Source: Emiliania huxleyi CCMP1516
Taxonomy: Eukaryota; Haptophyta; Isochrysidales; Noelaerhabdaceae
Length of the DNA: 64,000 nt
Reading direction: 5' to 3'
Assembly (NCBI RefSeq): GCF_000372725.1
Contig: NW_005197576.1
Span: forward strand, 126,166-190,165
The notes beneath the pieces are model-generated. The model made no database searches. It was not told where the DNA came from and saw only the letters and a list, made by a program, of their open reading frames with translations. Shown piece by piece: positions 1 to 9,478 of this stretch (position 1 is its first letter; each line of letters starts with the position of its first letter). The position numbers were made by a program, and so were the translations under genes.

Positions 1-1874
1 TGAGACCCCTCGTCCTGAGGGTCGACAACCCCCTCGCGCAGCCCGGGGATCGCACCCAAAGCAACCGCTCGCGAGGGCAGCCGGATGCCCACCGGCGAAT
101 AGGGCGTCCGCTCCGCCGCGAAGCCGGCGGAGCGGATCGCGGCGAGCGCCTCGTGCCGCGTCGCCTTGAGCGTGTTTACCCGCAAGTCCAGCGGGGCGTC
201 CAGCTGCAGCGCGCGCAGCTCCGCATCGACGCCGTCGCCATAAGCGGCGCGAAACCGCTCCCACGCCCAGCTCGGGCACTCGAGGCGCGAGGCGGCGTCC
301 ATCTCCGCACCCTCGAGCGGAGGCGAGAGAGAAGAGAGCCACCGCCGCTCGGCGGCTGTCGTCTGCTCGGGCAGCCCCACGCCGCAGTCGCCGCCGTCGC
401 CAGCCCCGCCGTCGCTCAGCCTCAGGCTCGCGAGCAAGCGAGAGCGAGGGGCCGGCGTCACGCCCGCCGCCCTGAGCCTCGCGTCGATCCTGCCTTGCCT
501 GCGCGAGACGCCCTCCAGCAGCGCGGCGACCGAGGAGCGCTCCTCCGGCCCGAGGCCTCGAGCACGCACCCTCTGCGCCAGCAGCGCGTCGAGCGGCGCG
601 CCGCACTTGGCCTGCAGCTCGAGCAAACCGAGCGCCTCGGCCTGCGCCGCCGCCTGCGCCTGCGCCGCCGGCTTGCCCCCCGGCCTGCTCGCAGCCCGCC
701 TCCTCCCGCCCTCGCCGCCGCCCGCGTCTGCCTGTGTGGTCGGCAGGCCCGGCCCGCCGTCGGCCCAGTCGAGGAGCTCCCACCCCTCCTCCCCGCCGAC
801 CAGCTCCTCCCCCGCGAGGCGCCACTCGTGCTCAAGCTCGTCCTCACCGCCCGCGCAGACAAAGACCAACCCCTCTGCCGGCGCTGGGTGAGCGGTCAGC
901 TCCTGCCGGCCACCAGTGCAGAGTGCGAGCAGTGCGGCAGCCTCGTCGCCGCCGGCGGCAGCGGCACCGTCACCGGCCGCCACACCGGCCGCTACGGCGA
1001 CGGCGGTTGCCACGAGCGTGCGGACCTGCCTGCGGAGAAAGCGGTCGCCGACGAGGTCGAGCCGCGCTGCGAATGGAGCGGACCCGCCCGGTGCAGCAGG
1101 CAGCTCCACGAGCCGGCAGCGGCAGAGCCGGAGGAGGGTCGTCGTGTTCTTGCCCGCCGGAACGCTCCGGCCGAGCGCGGCGTAGTCGCGCGGCGCTCCT
1201 GCCAGCGGCCGCAGCAGCGCGTCGATTGTGGCCGCCTCCTGCGCCGCGGCCTCGCGAGACTGCCCAGGTGCTGGCGGCAACAGGTAGGCGTACCGGCGCC
1301 AGGCGGTGCTGTACGTCGCGTGGTAGCGCTGCTCAGCGATCCTCGCCTGCACCAGCCGCAGCGCTGCTGGGGCGGGCGACGCCCTCGCCAAAGACTCGGC
1401 GAGGGCCTCCTCGCAGAGCCCCGCAGAAGCGTGGAAGCTCACCCGCTGGGCGAGGGCAGAGACGCCGGCGTCAGTGCGGCCGGCACACGAGAGGCGGAGC
1501 TCACTCCTCCCGTCGTGAAGTGCGGCGAGCGCGTTCTGGAGGCAGCCTTCCACTGTCGGCCGCGACGCTGCCGGCTGCCACGCGTATCCGGAGAAGGCCT
1601 GGCCAAGGTAGGCCACCTCGAGCCTCCATGTGACGCGCGCGTCAAGCTCCCGTGCGTCGAGATCCCCTCTCGCTGGCCATGGGCTGGGAAGAAGCGGAGC
1701 ACCATCGCCGGGAAGAGCGGTGTCGCCTCGAACTGCTGCCGCAATCGCCGTCTCAACGCTCCGCCAATCGCGTGCGGCGATCGATGCGGAGGCCTCGCTG
1801 CGCCAGTCCTCGGCCACCATCTGCAGGCGCATCTGTGGCGCATAGAGGCTCGCCGAGACGTGTAGAAATCTCAT
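1..1874 (-). CDS. TruA-type tRNA pseudouridine synthase fused to RsmB-type m5C methyltransferase (partial, runs off left edge)
   Basis: I translated this minus-strand frame by hand. It is open for 624 codons from ATG at 1874 to base 1 with no stop. About 70 residues after the Met (MRFLHVSASLYAP), a TruA domain begins with LEVAYLGQAFSGYAWQ. It contains the catalytic-loop signature CAGRTDAGVSA (about 1450-1490) and RYHATYSTAWRRYAY, and ends near 830. After an Ala/Gly-rich linker, a NusB-like segment (GAPLDALLAQRVRARGLGP, then EGVSRRQGRIDARL) leads into the RsmB/Sun pre-core, with APLDLRVNTLKATRHEA at about 135-190 and VVDPQDEGS at bases 3-29. The SAM-binding core lies left of the window. TruA makes pseudouridine in the tRNA anticodon arm; RsmB-like enzymes make m5C in rRNA or tRNA. 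The linker stays in the same frame, so this is one polypeptide unless an unseen intron splits it. The start could be further upstream. Confidence 0.85.
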   Translation of the reverse strand, partial: MRFLHVSASLYAPQMRLQMVAEDWRSEASASIAARDWRSVETAIAAAVRGDTALPGDGAPLLPSPWPARGDLDARELDARVTWRLEVAYLGQAFSGYAWQPAASRPTVEGCLQNALAALHDGRSELRLSCAGRTDAGVSALAQRVSFHASAGLCEEALAESLARASPAPAALRLVQARIAEQRYHATYSTAWRRYAYLLPPAPGQSREAAAQEAATIDALLRPLAGAPRDYAALGRSVPAGKNTTTLLRLCRCRLVELPAAPGGSAPFAARLDLVGDRFLRRQVRTLVATAVAVAAGVAAGDGAAAAGGDEAAALLALCTGGRQELTAHPAPAEGLVFVCAGGEDELEHEWRLAGEELVGGEEGWELLDWADGGPGLPTTQADAGGGEGGRRRAASRPGGKPAAQAQAAAQAEALGLLELQAKCGAPLDALLAQRVRARGLGPEERSSVAALLEGVSRRQGRIDARLRAAGVTPAPRSRLLASLRLSDGGAGDGGDCGVGLPEQTTAAERRWLSSLSPPLEGAEMDAASRLECPSWAWERFRAAYGDGVDAELRALQLDAPLDLRVNTLKATRHEALAAIRSAGFAAERTPYSPVGIRLPSRAVALGAIPGLREGVVDPQDEGS

Positions 1875-1889
1875 GGCGCCGCGCTGCCA

Positions 1890-2146
1890 CCCTAGCCTTG
1901 GGTTCGGGCTCGCGGGTGTCTCGTCGAAAGCCAGACGAAGAGAATCACGCTCGCGCCGAGTACTTCGCCAAAGAGGTCGGCAGCTCGAGCGCCGTCGACC
2001 GCACCGACTACGGCACAGCCTCCGGCAGCGCCCGGGGCTTCGCCCAGCACCACTCGCAACAGCTCTCTCGCGCCGCCGTCTGTGGCGATGCGCAAAACAT
2101 CAACAACGCTGCTCGCAACATGCGAGCGAGTCGCGCACTCATTCAT
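1890..2146 (-). other. Unassigned ORF, possible 5' exon of the TruA-RsmB gene
   Basis: A minus-strand reading (MNECATRSHV...) is rich in residues that look coding (DVLRIATDGGARELL, AADLFGEVLGASVILF) and lies just upstream of the TruA-RsmB start. It could be an upstream exon joined by a short intron ending at the ctag near 1890. I could not find a splice that is clearly right, and I recognise no domain. Confidence 0.25.
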
Positions 2147-3142
2147 GTGACCGGTCTCAATGTCCCACCCCCCTGCGCGCGGGCCTTCTAGGCCCGCGGG
2201 TAGTCTCCCTCCATCCCCAGGGCCTCCAGGGCTCGCACCTCAACCTCTCACAGACCAGCGCTGACCGCTCCGGGACGCACGCCGGCGAAGCACCATCAAG
2301 CTGCTGTGTACGGACCCGGCATCGCCTCCCCTGGCTTAGCTAGACTGAGAGATATTGTGCACAAAGTTGGTCTCTACAATATATACACTGACACTTTACC
2401 TCCCAGAGCTCGTCCCGGTCCGCCACGGCCATCCTCGGCCTCCGGTGGGCCCCCGGCCGCGGCGCGGTGCGGCCTGGTGCGGCGGAGTCACAAATCCGAC
2501 GGCAGAGCACCGGGACGCGATCGGGCGATCTGAGGTCCAACTAGGCGTATGCATTGCCCATCCAGGGCTATCACCTGGACTCATCAACAGGCGCCTGCGG
2601 CGCCGTGGTCACGAGGATCGAGGTGTTGTTCACAGTTCACACCTGCCCAACCACTCGTGCAGCACAGTAGGGTCGCCCGAAGCAGTCCACCTCCGGGTAC
2701 GTACGTACTTTTAGCTTACCTGGGAGCAAAGGGAGAGGGAGGGGTGTTCTCTAGGCCCCTAAAGGCCCTACGCGCGGCGTGAGAGCTCTCTCTCTCTCCG
2801 GGTATATTCGTAAGAGCGATCACTGGAATAGAGCGCTAACAAAGCAAACGAAAAAGAAACATGCCGCCGCGCGAGCGACGCTCCGAGATCGCCCGAGATA
2901 GCGCGGCGCGGCCCCGAGCGCCGAGAGGCGAGGTGGATGGGTTGGGGAGCGAGGCCGAGGGGGCTGAAGTGTGTTCAGTGCGGTAGATGGTCAGCTCGGG
3001 GCGCGTGAGCCGGACCGTTGGGGGCCGGTCGGCTTCCATTTCTCTCTGCGTTCTCGCACATGGAGTGCGAGGTATCTCGTCTGTCGCCGTCCCAAACTGT
3101 CACTGCTCCCCTTTCTCCCGGCCGGGGTGGGGCGCGCGTGGG
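2147..3142. other. Intergenic, no gene recognised
   Basis: Short ORFs on both strands show no recognisable domain. Base composition varies, with AT-richer patches near 2340-2400 and 2700-2860. This stretch separates the minus-strand TruA-RsmB gene from the plus-strand secreted-protein gene. Confidence 0.4.
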
Positions 3143-3340
3143 GGCGGCGGGTGTGCGGGATGTCTGTGGGCCCGAGAGCGATGTGCGTGTGTCCGCCTTG
3201 CGTTTGTTTTCATAACATCGAAGGCTAGCTCAAAAAGAAACGGGTGGCGGCGGGTGTGCGGGATGTCTGTGGGCCCGAGAGCGATATGCCATGTCCGCCT
3301 TGCTTTGTTTCAACGAAGGCTAAGCAAAAGAAACAAAGCC
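3143..3340. repeat. Two-copy tandem direct repeat, period about 103 bp
   Basis: Copy 1 starts at 3143 and copy 2 at 3246, both with ggcggcgggtgtgcggg. Both continue through tgtctgtgggcccgagagcg, then more divergent tgtccgccttg and cgaaggct, and end near aaaagaaac. The repeat lies just upstream of the secreted-protein gene and may be part of its promoter. Confidence 0.75.
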
Positions 3341-3422
3341 GCGCGACTCATGCGACGGAAAAATCGGTCGTTTGCGCAGGGGGCGGGACGATCCATGTTG
3401 GCGGACGGCAACGCGTGAGCGG

Positions 3423-5138
3423 ATGGAGACCGGGTCTCAACGCCGCTTAGCAAGACTGGCACTGCCACTCCTGCTGCTTGCCCCTGCTCTGCTCCCCGCC
3501 CTCGCACTGCTCCATTCAGGAAGCGTCGGTCCTCTCCACGCGATCTTCGACCTACCCTCACTTCCGTCAGCATTCTTCTCTGGAGACGCATGGACGCCCT
3601 TCGATGTCATCCCTCGACCTCCGTTCCTGGGCGGCCTAATGGTGAGCAACACAGGAATGCGCCCACCGGCGGGTCCTCCCAGTCCAGCATCGCCGAATCG
3701 GGTGCGCTAGACCGCCCTCGCACTCATGCACCATGCAGCATGACCACATGCTCCCGAGCCTGCTCATCATCCTCGCGCCGCACCGACCCCCATCAGATCG
3801 CCTGTCGAGAACTGCCGACGTTCTACGATGCCGTGGCGCTCGACATGATCAACCAGTACTTTGACCGCTTCACGGTGCCGGAGCCGCCCAACCCTGCCGA
3901 GGAGCACGACACCATCGGGCCGATATCCTTCTACCGCACAAACATGACGATGACGTCGGTGGAGGTGACCCTAACCCCTCCAATGATGCCACTTGCACAT
4001 CTGTGGCACCAACTCGCACAAACGGCACACGGGTTGCTGGCCGTCGTCGTCGTCACCACCTCTCTTTTGCAACCGCAGATTGGGAGCTGGAAGCTGCGTG
4101 GCTGCCAGCTGGAGGGTCACCCCCCGATTACGACCCGCAGCTTCCTCAACGCTAGTCTAGGCAGCGATAATTATCTATCGAGGATCAGGGGCGACGTGTT
4201 CGGAGTCGACCCCAACGACATAAAAAACCATATGGATATGAGGCTGCCCGATGTCGTGAGGTTGGAGTTTTACGACGTGAAGGCCACGATGACGTTGAAC
4301 TACTGGGCCAAGGCGCGGCAATCCTCACCACAACCTCCATCTTTGTGGGGGGCGGTGGAGCTCACGGCATCTGAACGAGTCTCCCTAGGCGGGGTTTGCG
4401 TACTTGGGAGGCGGGTCGGTGTCGCTCTCAGCCGGCGGCTCTTTTTGGCTCGACGACATCTCGTTGGATCCGGACGACATCAAGGCCATGCGCGGAGGCA
4501 GCGGGTCTGAGATTGCCTGTGGCGGTGACATGAGGGTGAATGATATGCATTATACCGGCACTTATGAGGGTCTCGAGCTGACCTTCAACAGCGACGGCGT
4601 GAACCCGCCCGACGTGGTCGGGTACGCTTGCGATGGGCATGAGACCATCGTGTCCAACCCCTTGGCGTCCGGGTGGTACTGGGACGGGCCTGGCGAGAGA
4701 CCTATTGGGATTCGGCAACGGGCGATGCAGCTCATGCGAGACAAGTGCGGCGAAGGACTCATCACCGACGACATCACGCACGTTTGTCTGTTCATGGCCG
4801 GCTGGAATCAAGGCGCGGCGCACCAGTTCCTCTGCCCGTTCTGCGACGACGGGTTCGATGCTGCCACCAAGGCCACAGGGGCCATCGTCGACATTGGCAA
4901 GACAATCACAGGGGCGACAGTGGGGGCGGTCCTACCCGGGCTCGTTCCATCGGGGGAGGATAGCACGGGGCGGCAGCAGGACGACGCAGAAGAAGAGGGC
5001 GACGCATCGGTTGCTGCGTCGGACTCATCGGCGAAGAAGGAGCACTCCCGTCTCTCCTGGGGCAACGCTTCAATCACAGACCCGTCGCAGGCACTGGCAC
5101 AGGCCGGCAAAGGAGTAGGTTCGCGATTTCACGGTTGA
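3423..5138 (+). CDS. Secreted or membrane-anchored protein of unknown function, four exons
   Basis: Predicted exons are 3423-3641, 3797-3964, 4079-4312 and 4389-5138, 457 codons including the stop. Introns 1 and 2 are GT-AG and intron 3 is GC-AG (donor at 4313); all are phase 0. The ATG at 3423 opens a classic signal peptide: METGSQRR followed by a Leu/Ala-rich core (LALPLLLLAPALLPALALL). The rest is polar with Asn glycosylation sequons (NMT, NAS), a strand-rich middle (SVSLSAGGSFWLDDIS) and a Cys pair in a CPFCDDGF segment. A Gly/Val-rich stretch (TKATGAIVDIGKTITGATVG) could be amphipathic. The tail is acidic. The middle faintly recalls a BPI/LBP-like lipid-binding fold, but I cannot assign a family. 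The first three exons are less certain than the last. Confidence 0.6.
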
Positions 5139-5383
5139 GGAATCTCTCATCCGATATCTCGCGAATTTTCAATTTAATGCGGGCGCACACGCGCCACTGC
5201 ACTGGTCTGTGCAGTGTCTCTCGGTCTCGGGTCTGCGTCTTGCGCGTGGCTATAGAGGGCTTTCGGGCTTGCAGGTGCACCCCGCCGCGCCTTGTTATAA
5301 TATCAACAATGGAACAAGGAAGCTCACATCATCTCATATTCGGGGCTATCGTTCATATATTTCAATAAAAAAACCTGGGGGTG

Positions 5384-6678
5384 TTACCTCTTGGGTGACG
5401 TCCGCTGCAACGACGCGGTCGCGTGAGAGGGACTCGCGCTCCCCGCATCGGCCGCCGACCGCGGCGGTTTGAGTGGCAGGTCCTCGGACCAGAGGGCGTA
5501 CCGCGCAGCGGGGGCCTCGTCGTCGCTGGCGTGCCCCTCTCCGAGCAAGGCGCAGCGCGCTGGGCCGAGCAGCCGGCGCTTGAGGGCGGAGAGGACGCAG
5601 ACGGCGGCGTAGGCGGCGCACAGGACGAGGGTCAGGCCGGCGCCGATGAGCGGCGACGTCTTGACGGTGAAGTCCATGAAGAAGTAGACGGCGTCGCCGG
5701 TCCAGTAGGCCTGCAGCCCGTTGAAGAGCCCGTACAGCATCGCCCAGCTCACGACGAGGCCGAGGTGGCGCGGCGCGACGAGGAGGGCGTCGAGGAAGAA
5801 CTCGAGCGACATGAAGAGCACGTTGGCGCCGTGCATCGACAGCGAGGTGAGCGAGAGGTCGCGCCGCAGCTCGGTCGTGTCTCCGGTCCGCTCGGCGATG
5901 GCGGCGTCGTTCGGGTAGATGACGAGCCAGACGACGACGGCGATCAGCACGCTCATCGGCAGGTTGAGCTCGAGCAGCACCTTGTGCGTCACGAGGGGGG
6001 CAGGGGTGGGCTCACTCCACACGAGGCAGCGTTGTTGATTCAATAGGCGGCTACCTTGTGCGTCGCGGCGGCGATGCGGTGGTCGGGCGTCACCGGCCCG
6101 TGCTCCGCCAGGTGGCGGCAGCAGGAGCAGGAGAGGGCGGTGCCGAGCCCGAAGAAGGCGGTCAGCGCGATGAAGTTCCACACCGTGAAGAAGCGGAGGC
6201 AGTTTGGTCCCTCATAGAAGGACGAGTAGGTGAGCAGCCCGAAGCACCACAGGAAGATGGCGGTCCGAACCAGCAGCAGCGCTCGCTCGCTCACGCACGA
6301 GGACGACGTGGCAGACGCGGCGCGGACGGCGCCTTCGGAGCGGAATGCCATCCAGCCGGAGCGCGCATTCACCCACCAAAAGTGGCTCAGGCCAAGGCTG
6401 AGCTGCGCCGCGATGAGAGCAAACGTCGCGGGCCGCGCCCACTCCGTGTGCTCCCAGGGCGGCGGTGGTGATGGCGGCGGCGGGGACGGCGGCGGCGGCG
6501 ACAGCGGCGGAGGAGGGGACGGAGGCGGAGGGAAAGGTGGCGGAGAGGGCGAAGGGCACGGCGGTGGCGATGGCGGCACAGGCGGTGGCGACGGCGGGTC
6601 TGGCGACGGAGGCGGCGGCGGTGATGGAAGGGGTGGCAGCGAAGGTGGCAGCGCCGGCGCCGACGACCCAGCGCCCAT
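5384..6678 (-). CDS. Rolling-stone/AIG1-like multipass membrane protein with a Ser-Pro-rich N-terminus
   Basis: Exons are complement(5384-5980, 6055-6678), 407 codons. The phase-0 GT-AG intron of 74 bp joins AAATHK to VLLELNLPMS. ATG 6678 (MGAGSSAPALPP) is followed by about 70 residues of PSPPPP-type repeats, like hydroxyproline-rich wall-protein linkers. About six hydrophobic segments follow, with motifs YEGPNCLRFFTVWNF, SLTSLSMHGANVLFMSLEF and WAMLYGLFNGLQAYW. The H-x2-N-x2-F-x4-E pattern and the order of segments resemble the FAR-17a/AIG1 and rolling-stone families of ER or plasma-membrane proteins. In AIG1/ADTRP the conserved His is part of a Thr/His FAHFA-hydrolase pair. An alternative Met at 6768 would add 30 residues. 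Assignment rests on motif pattern only. Confidence 0.6.
5979..6064 (-). repeat. Intron 5981-6054 bounded by a 12-bp exon-spanning direct repeat
   Basis: On the minus strand gacgcacaag|gt occurs at both the donor (plus 6053-6064) and the acceptor (plus 5979-5990), 74 bp apart, which is exactly the intron length. Either AG|GT can serve as donor or acceptor and the spliced protein is the same. This is what is left when an AGGT-containing exon segment is duplicated in tandem. Confidence 0.75.
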
Positions 6679-6689
6679 CCGGGCTTTAG

Positions 6690-6732
6690 CCAGGCGTGCG
6701 AAGCCAGGCGTGCGAAGCCAGGCGTGTGAAGG
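6690..6732. repeat. Three tandem copies of a 14-15 bp unit
   Basis: The unit gccaggcgtgcgaa is repeated almost exactly three times just upstream of the ATG of the rolling-stone-like gene. It would lie in the 5' UTR, or encode a short repeat if the upstream Met is used. Confidence 0.6.
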
Positions 6733-6791
6733 GCGCCCGCAAAAAGAATTTTGCTTGGTCCAGTTCAACCTTCTTGAACAGCGCTTGACGC

Positions 6792-7705
6792 ATGGCGTTA
6801 AAGCGGCACTTCTCTCGCGTCGGCTCCGCCGAGCGCTGCACAGAGACCATCTTCACTGACCACCAACGACAGGTGTGCGAGTACGCGCTCGTCTACGCGG
6901 AGAAGAAGAACGACGCTCGACGGCGAAGGGCGTACTCGGTCTCCTTCACCGCCACGCAGAACGGCGACGTCATCGTCCAGCTGCACCCGCACTCGCAGCT
7001 CGAGCACGCTGTGCGCCACGAGCGGCAGGCGCAGGCCACGGAGCCGCCAGCGAGCGCGAGCCCTGCCTGCGGCGCCGCCCGCCCCTGCCGCCGCGCCGCC
7101 AGCCGCGGAGCCGGCGCCCAAGACGTATGCCGCCGCAGCCGCATCGCAGCCGCAGGGTGCCACCGCGGGTGGCCAGCCCGCCGCGCCTGCGGGCCCGGCC
7201 GCCGCCGCGCGCGTGCCGCCGCCGCCCAGCGGCGGCGGAGTGCGCGGCTGCACCTTCACTGTCCCCGCCCGGGCAGGAAGCGCGGGCGGCAGCAGAGGGC
7301 CGCACCAGCGGCCGCGCCCAATCTGGACCCCGGCTCGACAAAAACGCGCTCTCAGCGCGCGGCGGCGGGCCCTCACGCCAGTCTCGCTCTCCCTCACCGG
7401 ACTCGCCGCCCGCCAAGCGGGCTTCCTCCGCCGACTCGTCCGGCTACGACACCGATTTACCGGACGAGGTGCAGCAAGAGGCTGTACGCAAGGTCTGCGG
7501 CGCGCTCGGCATGAGGGAGCAGTTCGAGGCGGCGATGGCGGCGGGCGAGCTGCTCGAGATGCTCGAGAGCTTGCCGCGAGGGGCGGTCGAGGCCTCCGTT
7601 CGGCTGATGCGCGGTTACAACCGCACCCACGGGCGAGTGGCCAGAGCCCATTCTCACCAGCCCTACCCCGCAGCGCGGCCGCTCGCCAAGCCCCGTCGAT
7701 GAGTG
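6792..7705 (+). CDS. Unknown protein; intron-containing, low-complexity middle, helical C-terminal block
   Basis: The first exon reads MALKRHFSRVGSAERC and continues with FTDHQRQVCEYALVYAEKK and YSVSFTATQNGDVIVQLHPH, a plausible small alpha/beta unit. The middle is Pro/Ala-rich and changes frame, so at least one intron is likely. The last exon carries SPDSPPAKRASSADSSGYD and a helical block (DEVQQEAVRKVCGALGMREQ, then AAGELLEMLESLPRG). A near-copy of this C-terminal block lies inverted at 58.7-59.2 kb. Relative to that copy this one carries about 4 extra bases after YNRT and ends in a different frame. Family not recognised. Confidence 0.45.
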
Positions 7706-7965
7706 GTCAGATGCGGATAGTGCCCGAGAGCGAGGGGTCCGGGGGGGAGCACAAACATATATATATATAGGACGCCCAGCCTTACCCTCGTGCCGCCGAG
7801 TGCATATCCTATGCGAGAGAGATCCCCTGTGCCCTGTGCCCAGCCCTCTCCGCGCGGCGATGCGCCCTCCCCCCTCGCTTTTGCAAAATCCTGCAAAGGT
7901 GGGGACGTGTCTGTCCTCGACCCAGGGCCCTAGCTTGGGATGTCCGTTGTATTTATTATTTATAG
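7445..7965 (+). repeat. Dispersed repeat R4, copy A (3' half of a gene plus its downstream flank)
   Basis: This segment (coding DEVQQEAV..., then the downstream stretch with cctatgcgagagagatcccc and ttttgcaaaatcctgcaaag) recurs inverted at about 58690-59178. Similarity spans coding and non-coding sequence, so it is a segmental copy of genomic DNA and not just a shared protein domain. Confidence 0.8.
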
Positions 7966-8071
7966 GCTACAAACACTGAAAACGTGGCTCCAGCCAGTGC
8001 ACTACTTCCAAGCGTCCACCCGGGAGAGCGGCTTCGTACTTCACATGTCAAACACCAGACGCCCATTCGCG

Positions 8072-9367
8072 TCACAGGATCGCCGTCACCGCCGCCGACG
8101 GCCTCCGCCCCGACATCCTCGCCGAGGAGTCCGAGGCTTGACGAGCCAGCGACGAGCCCTTCTCTGGCACCGTGCTCCGGTTCCGGTCGCAACAGCCCGC
8201 GCTGAGGGCCGCGTGTCCCTCGAGCACGGCCCAGGCAAACGCCCACAGGACCGCGATCATGATGGCCGCCGCGAGCGCCACGGGAGCGTCCCCAAGGTTC
8301 CAGCCGGACAGGTGCACGTCCAGCCACTGCCCGCCGGTGATGCAGGTGGCGAGTCCCAGCAAGCAGGTCGACGCGCCAATCAATCGATGCGCGATCCGCC
8401 ACAGAGGGCGGATGCGGGCGGATTTGGCGGGGCGGAGCGCTCCCCCGGCGCCCTGCAGCAACGACGCGGCGAGCAGGGCCACGCCCATGATCGAGTGGGC
8501 ACTTGCGAGGTGCCTGCTCTCGTCGACCATGAAAAAGGCGAGGGTGAAGCCCGCGACGGAGAGCATCAGCGCCGCCGCGAGAAGCGCCCTGTGGAAGCGG
8601 AACCAGGCGGCCGGCTTCGCCGACTTGGCCTCGCCAAGGGAAACCTTGCCGAAGCGAGCCAGCAGTACGCCGGCCGGAGCTAGCAGCATCCAGGCGAGTC
8701 CCATCAGCAACGAGTGCGCAAAAAAGCTTATCGCGGCGCGAGGCAACCCTGGGATGGTGAAGTCCACCCCGCTGGGCGCAGCCGGCGGCGTAGGCGGTGT
8801 CGGCGGTGACGGCGGCGTTGGTGGTGGGGGAGACGGCGGCGGCGGCGGCGGCGGAGAAGGAGGAGGTCTCGGCGGAGGCGGCGGTGCCTGGGGCTGGCCG
8901 ACTGGGATCCGAGGTGGCGTCCTAGGTGGTGGCGGCAGCGGCGGGGGAGGAGGCGGTGGAGGCGGCAGCGGAGAAGGCGACACGATGCACGAAGGCATGG
9001 ATCGAAACGTCATCGAGTTGGCGTCGCCGGCGAGTGAGATGTCATCATCAAAGGCGGGAATTCCGCCGTCCCTGGTCCACAAGCAGCACGGGTCGCCGAG
9101 CTCTAAACCGTTGCTCTGGCCATCGCCATCTGTATCGGCGTTGCAGAGGGCCTCTGTCCATCGGTAGCCCTCGGCTGCCAGCGCAAAGCGGAATTGCGTC
9201 TGCCCGCAGCAATGGCCCGTGTCCTGTCCATTGGCGTAGCCGTTGGGCACGTAAGCTTGGTAGGACGAGTAGGCTTGCGAGGATTGAACGCTCAGCGATA
9301 GCATCCAGCAGCTGTGACTGCGAGACGGACGGCGACCGACCCTCAGCTCGCGTTCCGCGAAATTCAT
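8072..9367 (-). CDS. Temptin-like Cys-rich domain joined by a Pro-rich linker to a cytochrome b561-type membrane domain
   Basis: A single open frame of 432 codons starts at ATG 9367. Residues about 45-130 match the temptin fold: YVPNGYANG, GHCCGQTQF, W-x2-ALCNADTDGDGQSNG with a calcium-binding-like DTDGDG loop, and LGDPCCLW. About 70 residues of PPPSPPPP follow. The C-terminal half has about five transmembrane helices with His residues spaced as in b561 domains (AHSLLMG, FRFHRALL, SAHSIMG, IAHRLIG), the usual ligands for two b hemes. b561 proteins move electrons across membranes; the extracellular temptin part may bind a metal or partner (inference). The N-terminus lacks a clean signal peptide, so a short upstream exon may be missing or MLSLSV (about 39 residues in) may be the start. 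The UTP25 stop lies about 110 bp upstream on the same strand. Confidence 0.8.
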   Translation of the reverse strand: MNFAERELRVGRRPSRSHSCWMLSLSVQSSQAYSSYQAYVPNGYANGQDTGHCCGQTQFRFALAAEGYRWTEALCNADTDGDGQSNGLELGDPCCLWTRDGGIPAFDDDISLAGDANSMTFRSMPSCIVSPSPLPPPPPPPPPLPPPPRTPPRIPVGQPQAPPPPPRPPPSPPPPPPPSPPPPTPPSPPTPPTPPAAPSGVDFTIPGLPRAAISFFAHSLLMGLAWMLLAPAGVLLARFGKVSLGEAKSAKPAAWFRFHRALLAAALMLSVAGFTLAFFMVDESRHLASAHSIMGVALLAASLLQGAGGALRPAKSARIRPLWRIAHRLIGASTCLLGLATCITGGQWLDVHLSGWNLGDAPVALAAAIMIAVLWAFAWAVLEGHAALSAGCCDRNRSTVPEKGSSLARQASDSSARMSGRRPSAAVTAIL

Positions 9368-9478
9368 ACCCTCCACGGTGCGGCGGATAAAACGCGCACC
9401 GCCGCGGCCTCGCAACCTGGGGTACATCGGTATCCTCGCCCAAGGGCGTAAAATAGGAAATCTTTTCCCACGGCACAC

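Noticed and set aside
153-1865. Plus-strand ORF of 570 codons
   Set aside because: It is the shadow of the minus-strand TruA-RsmB frame, rich in Arg/Pro with no domain. The opposite strand carries clear motifs of two families.
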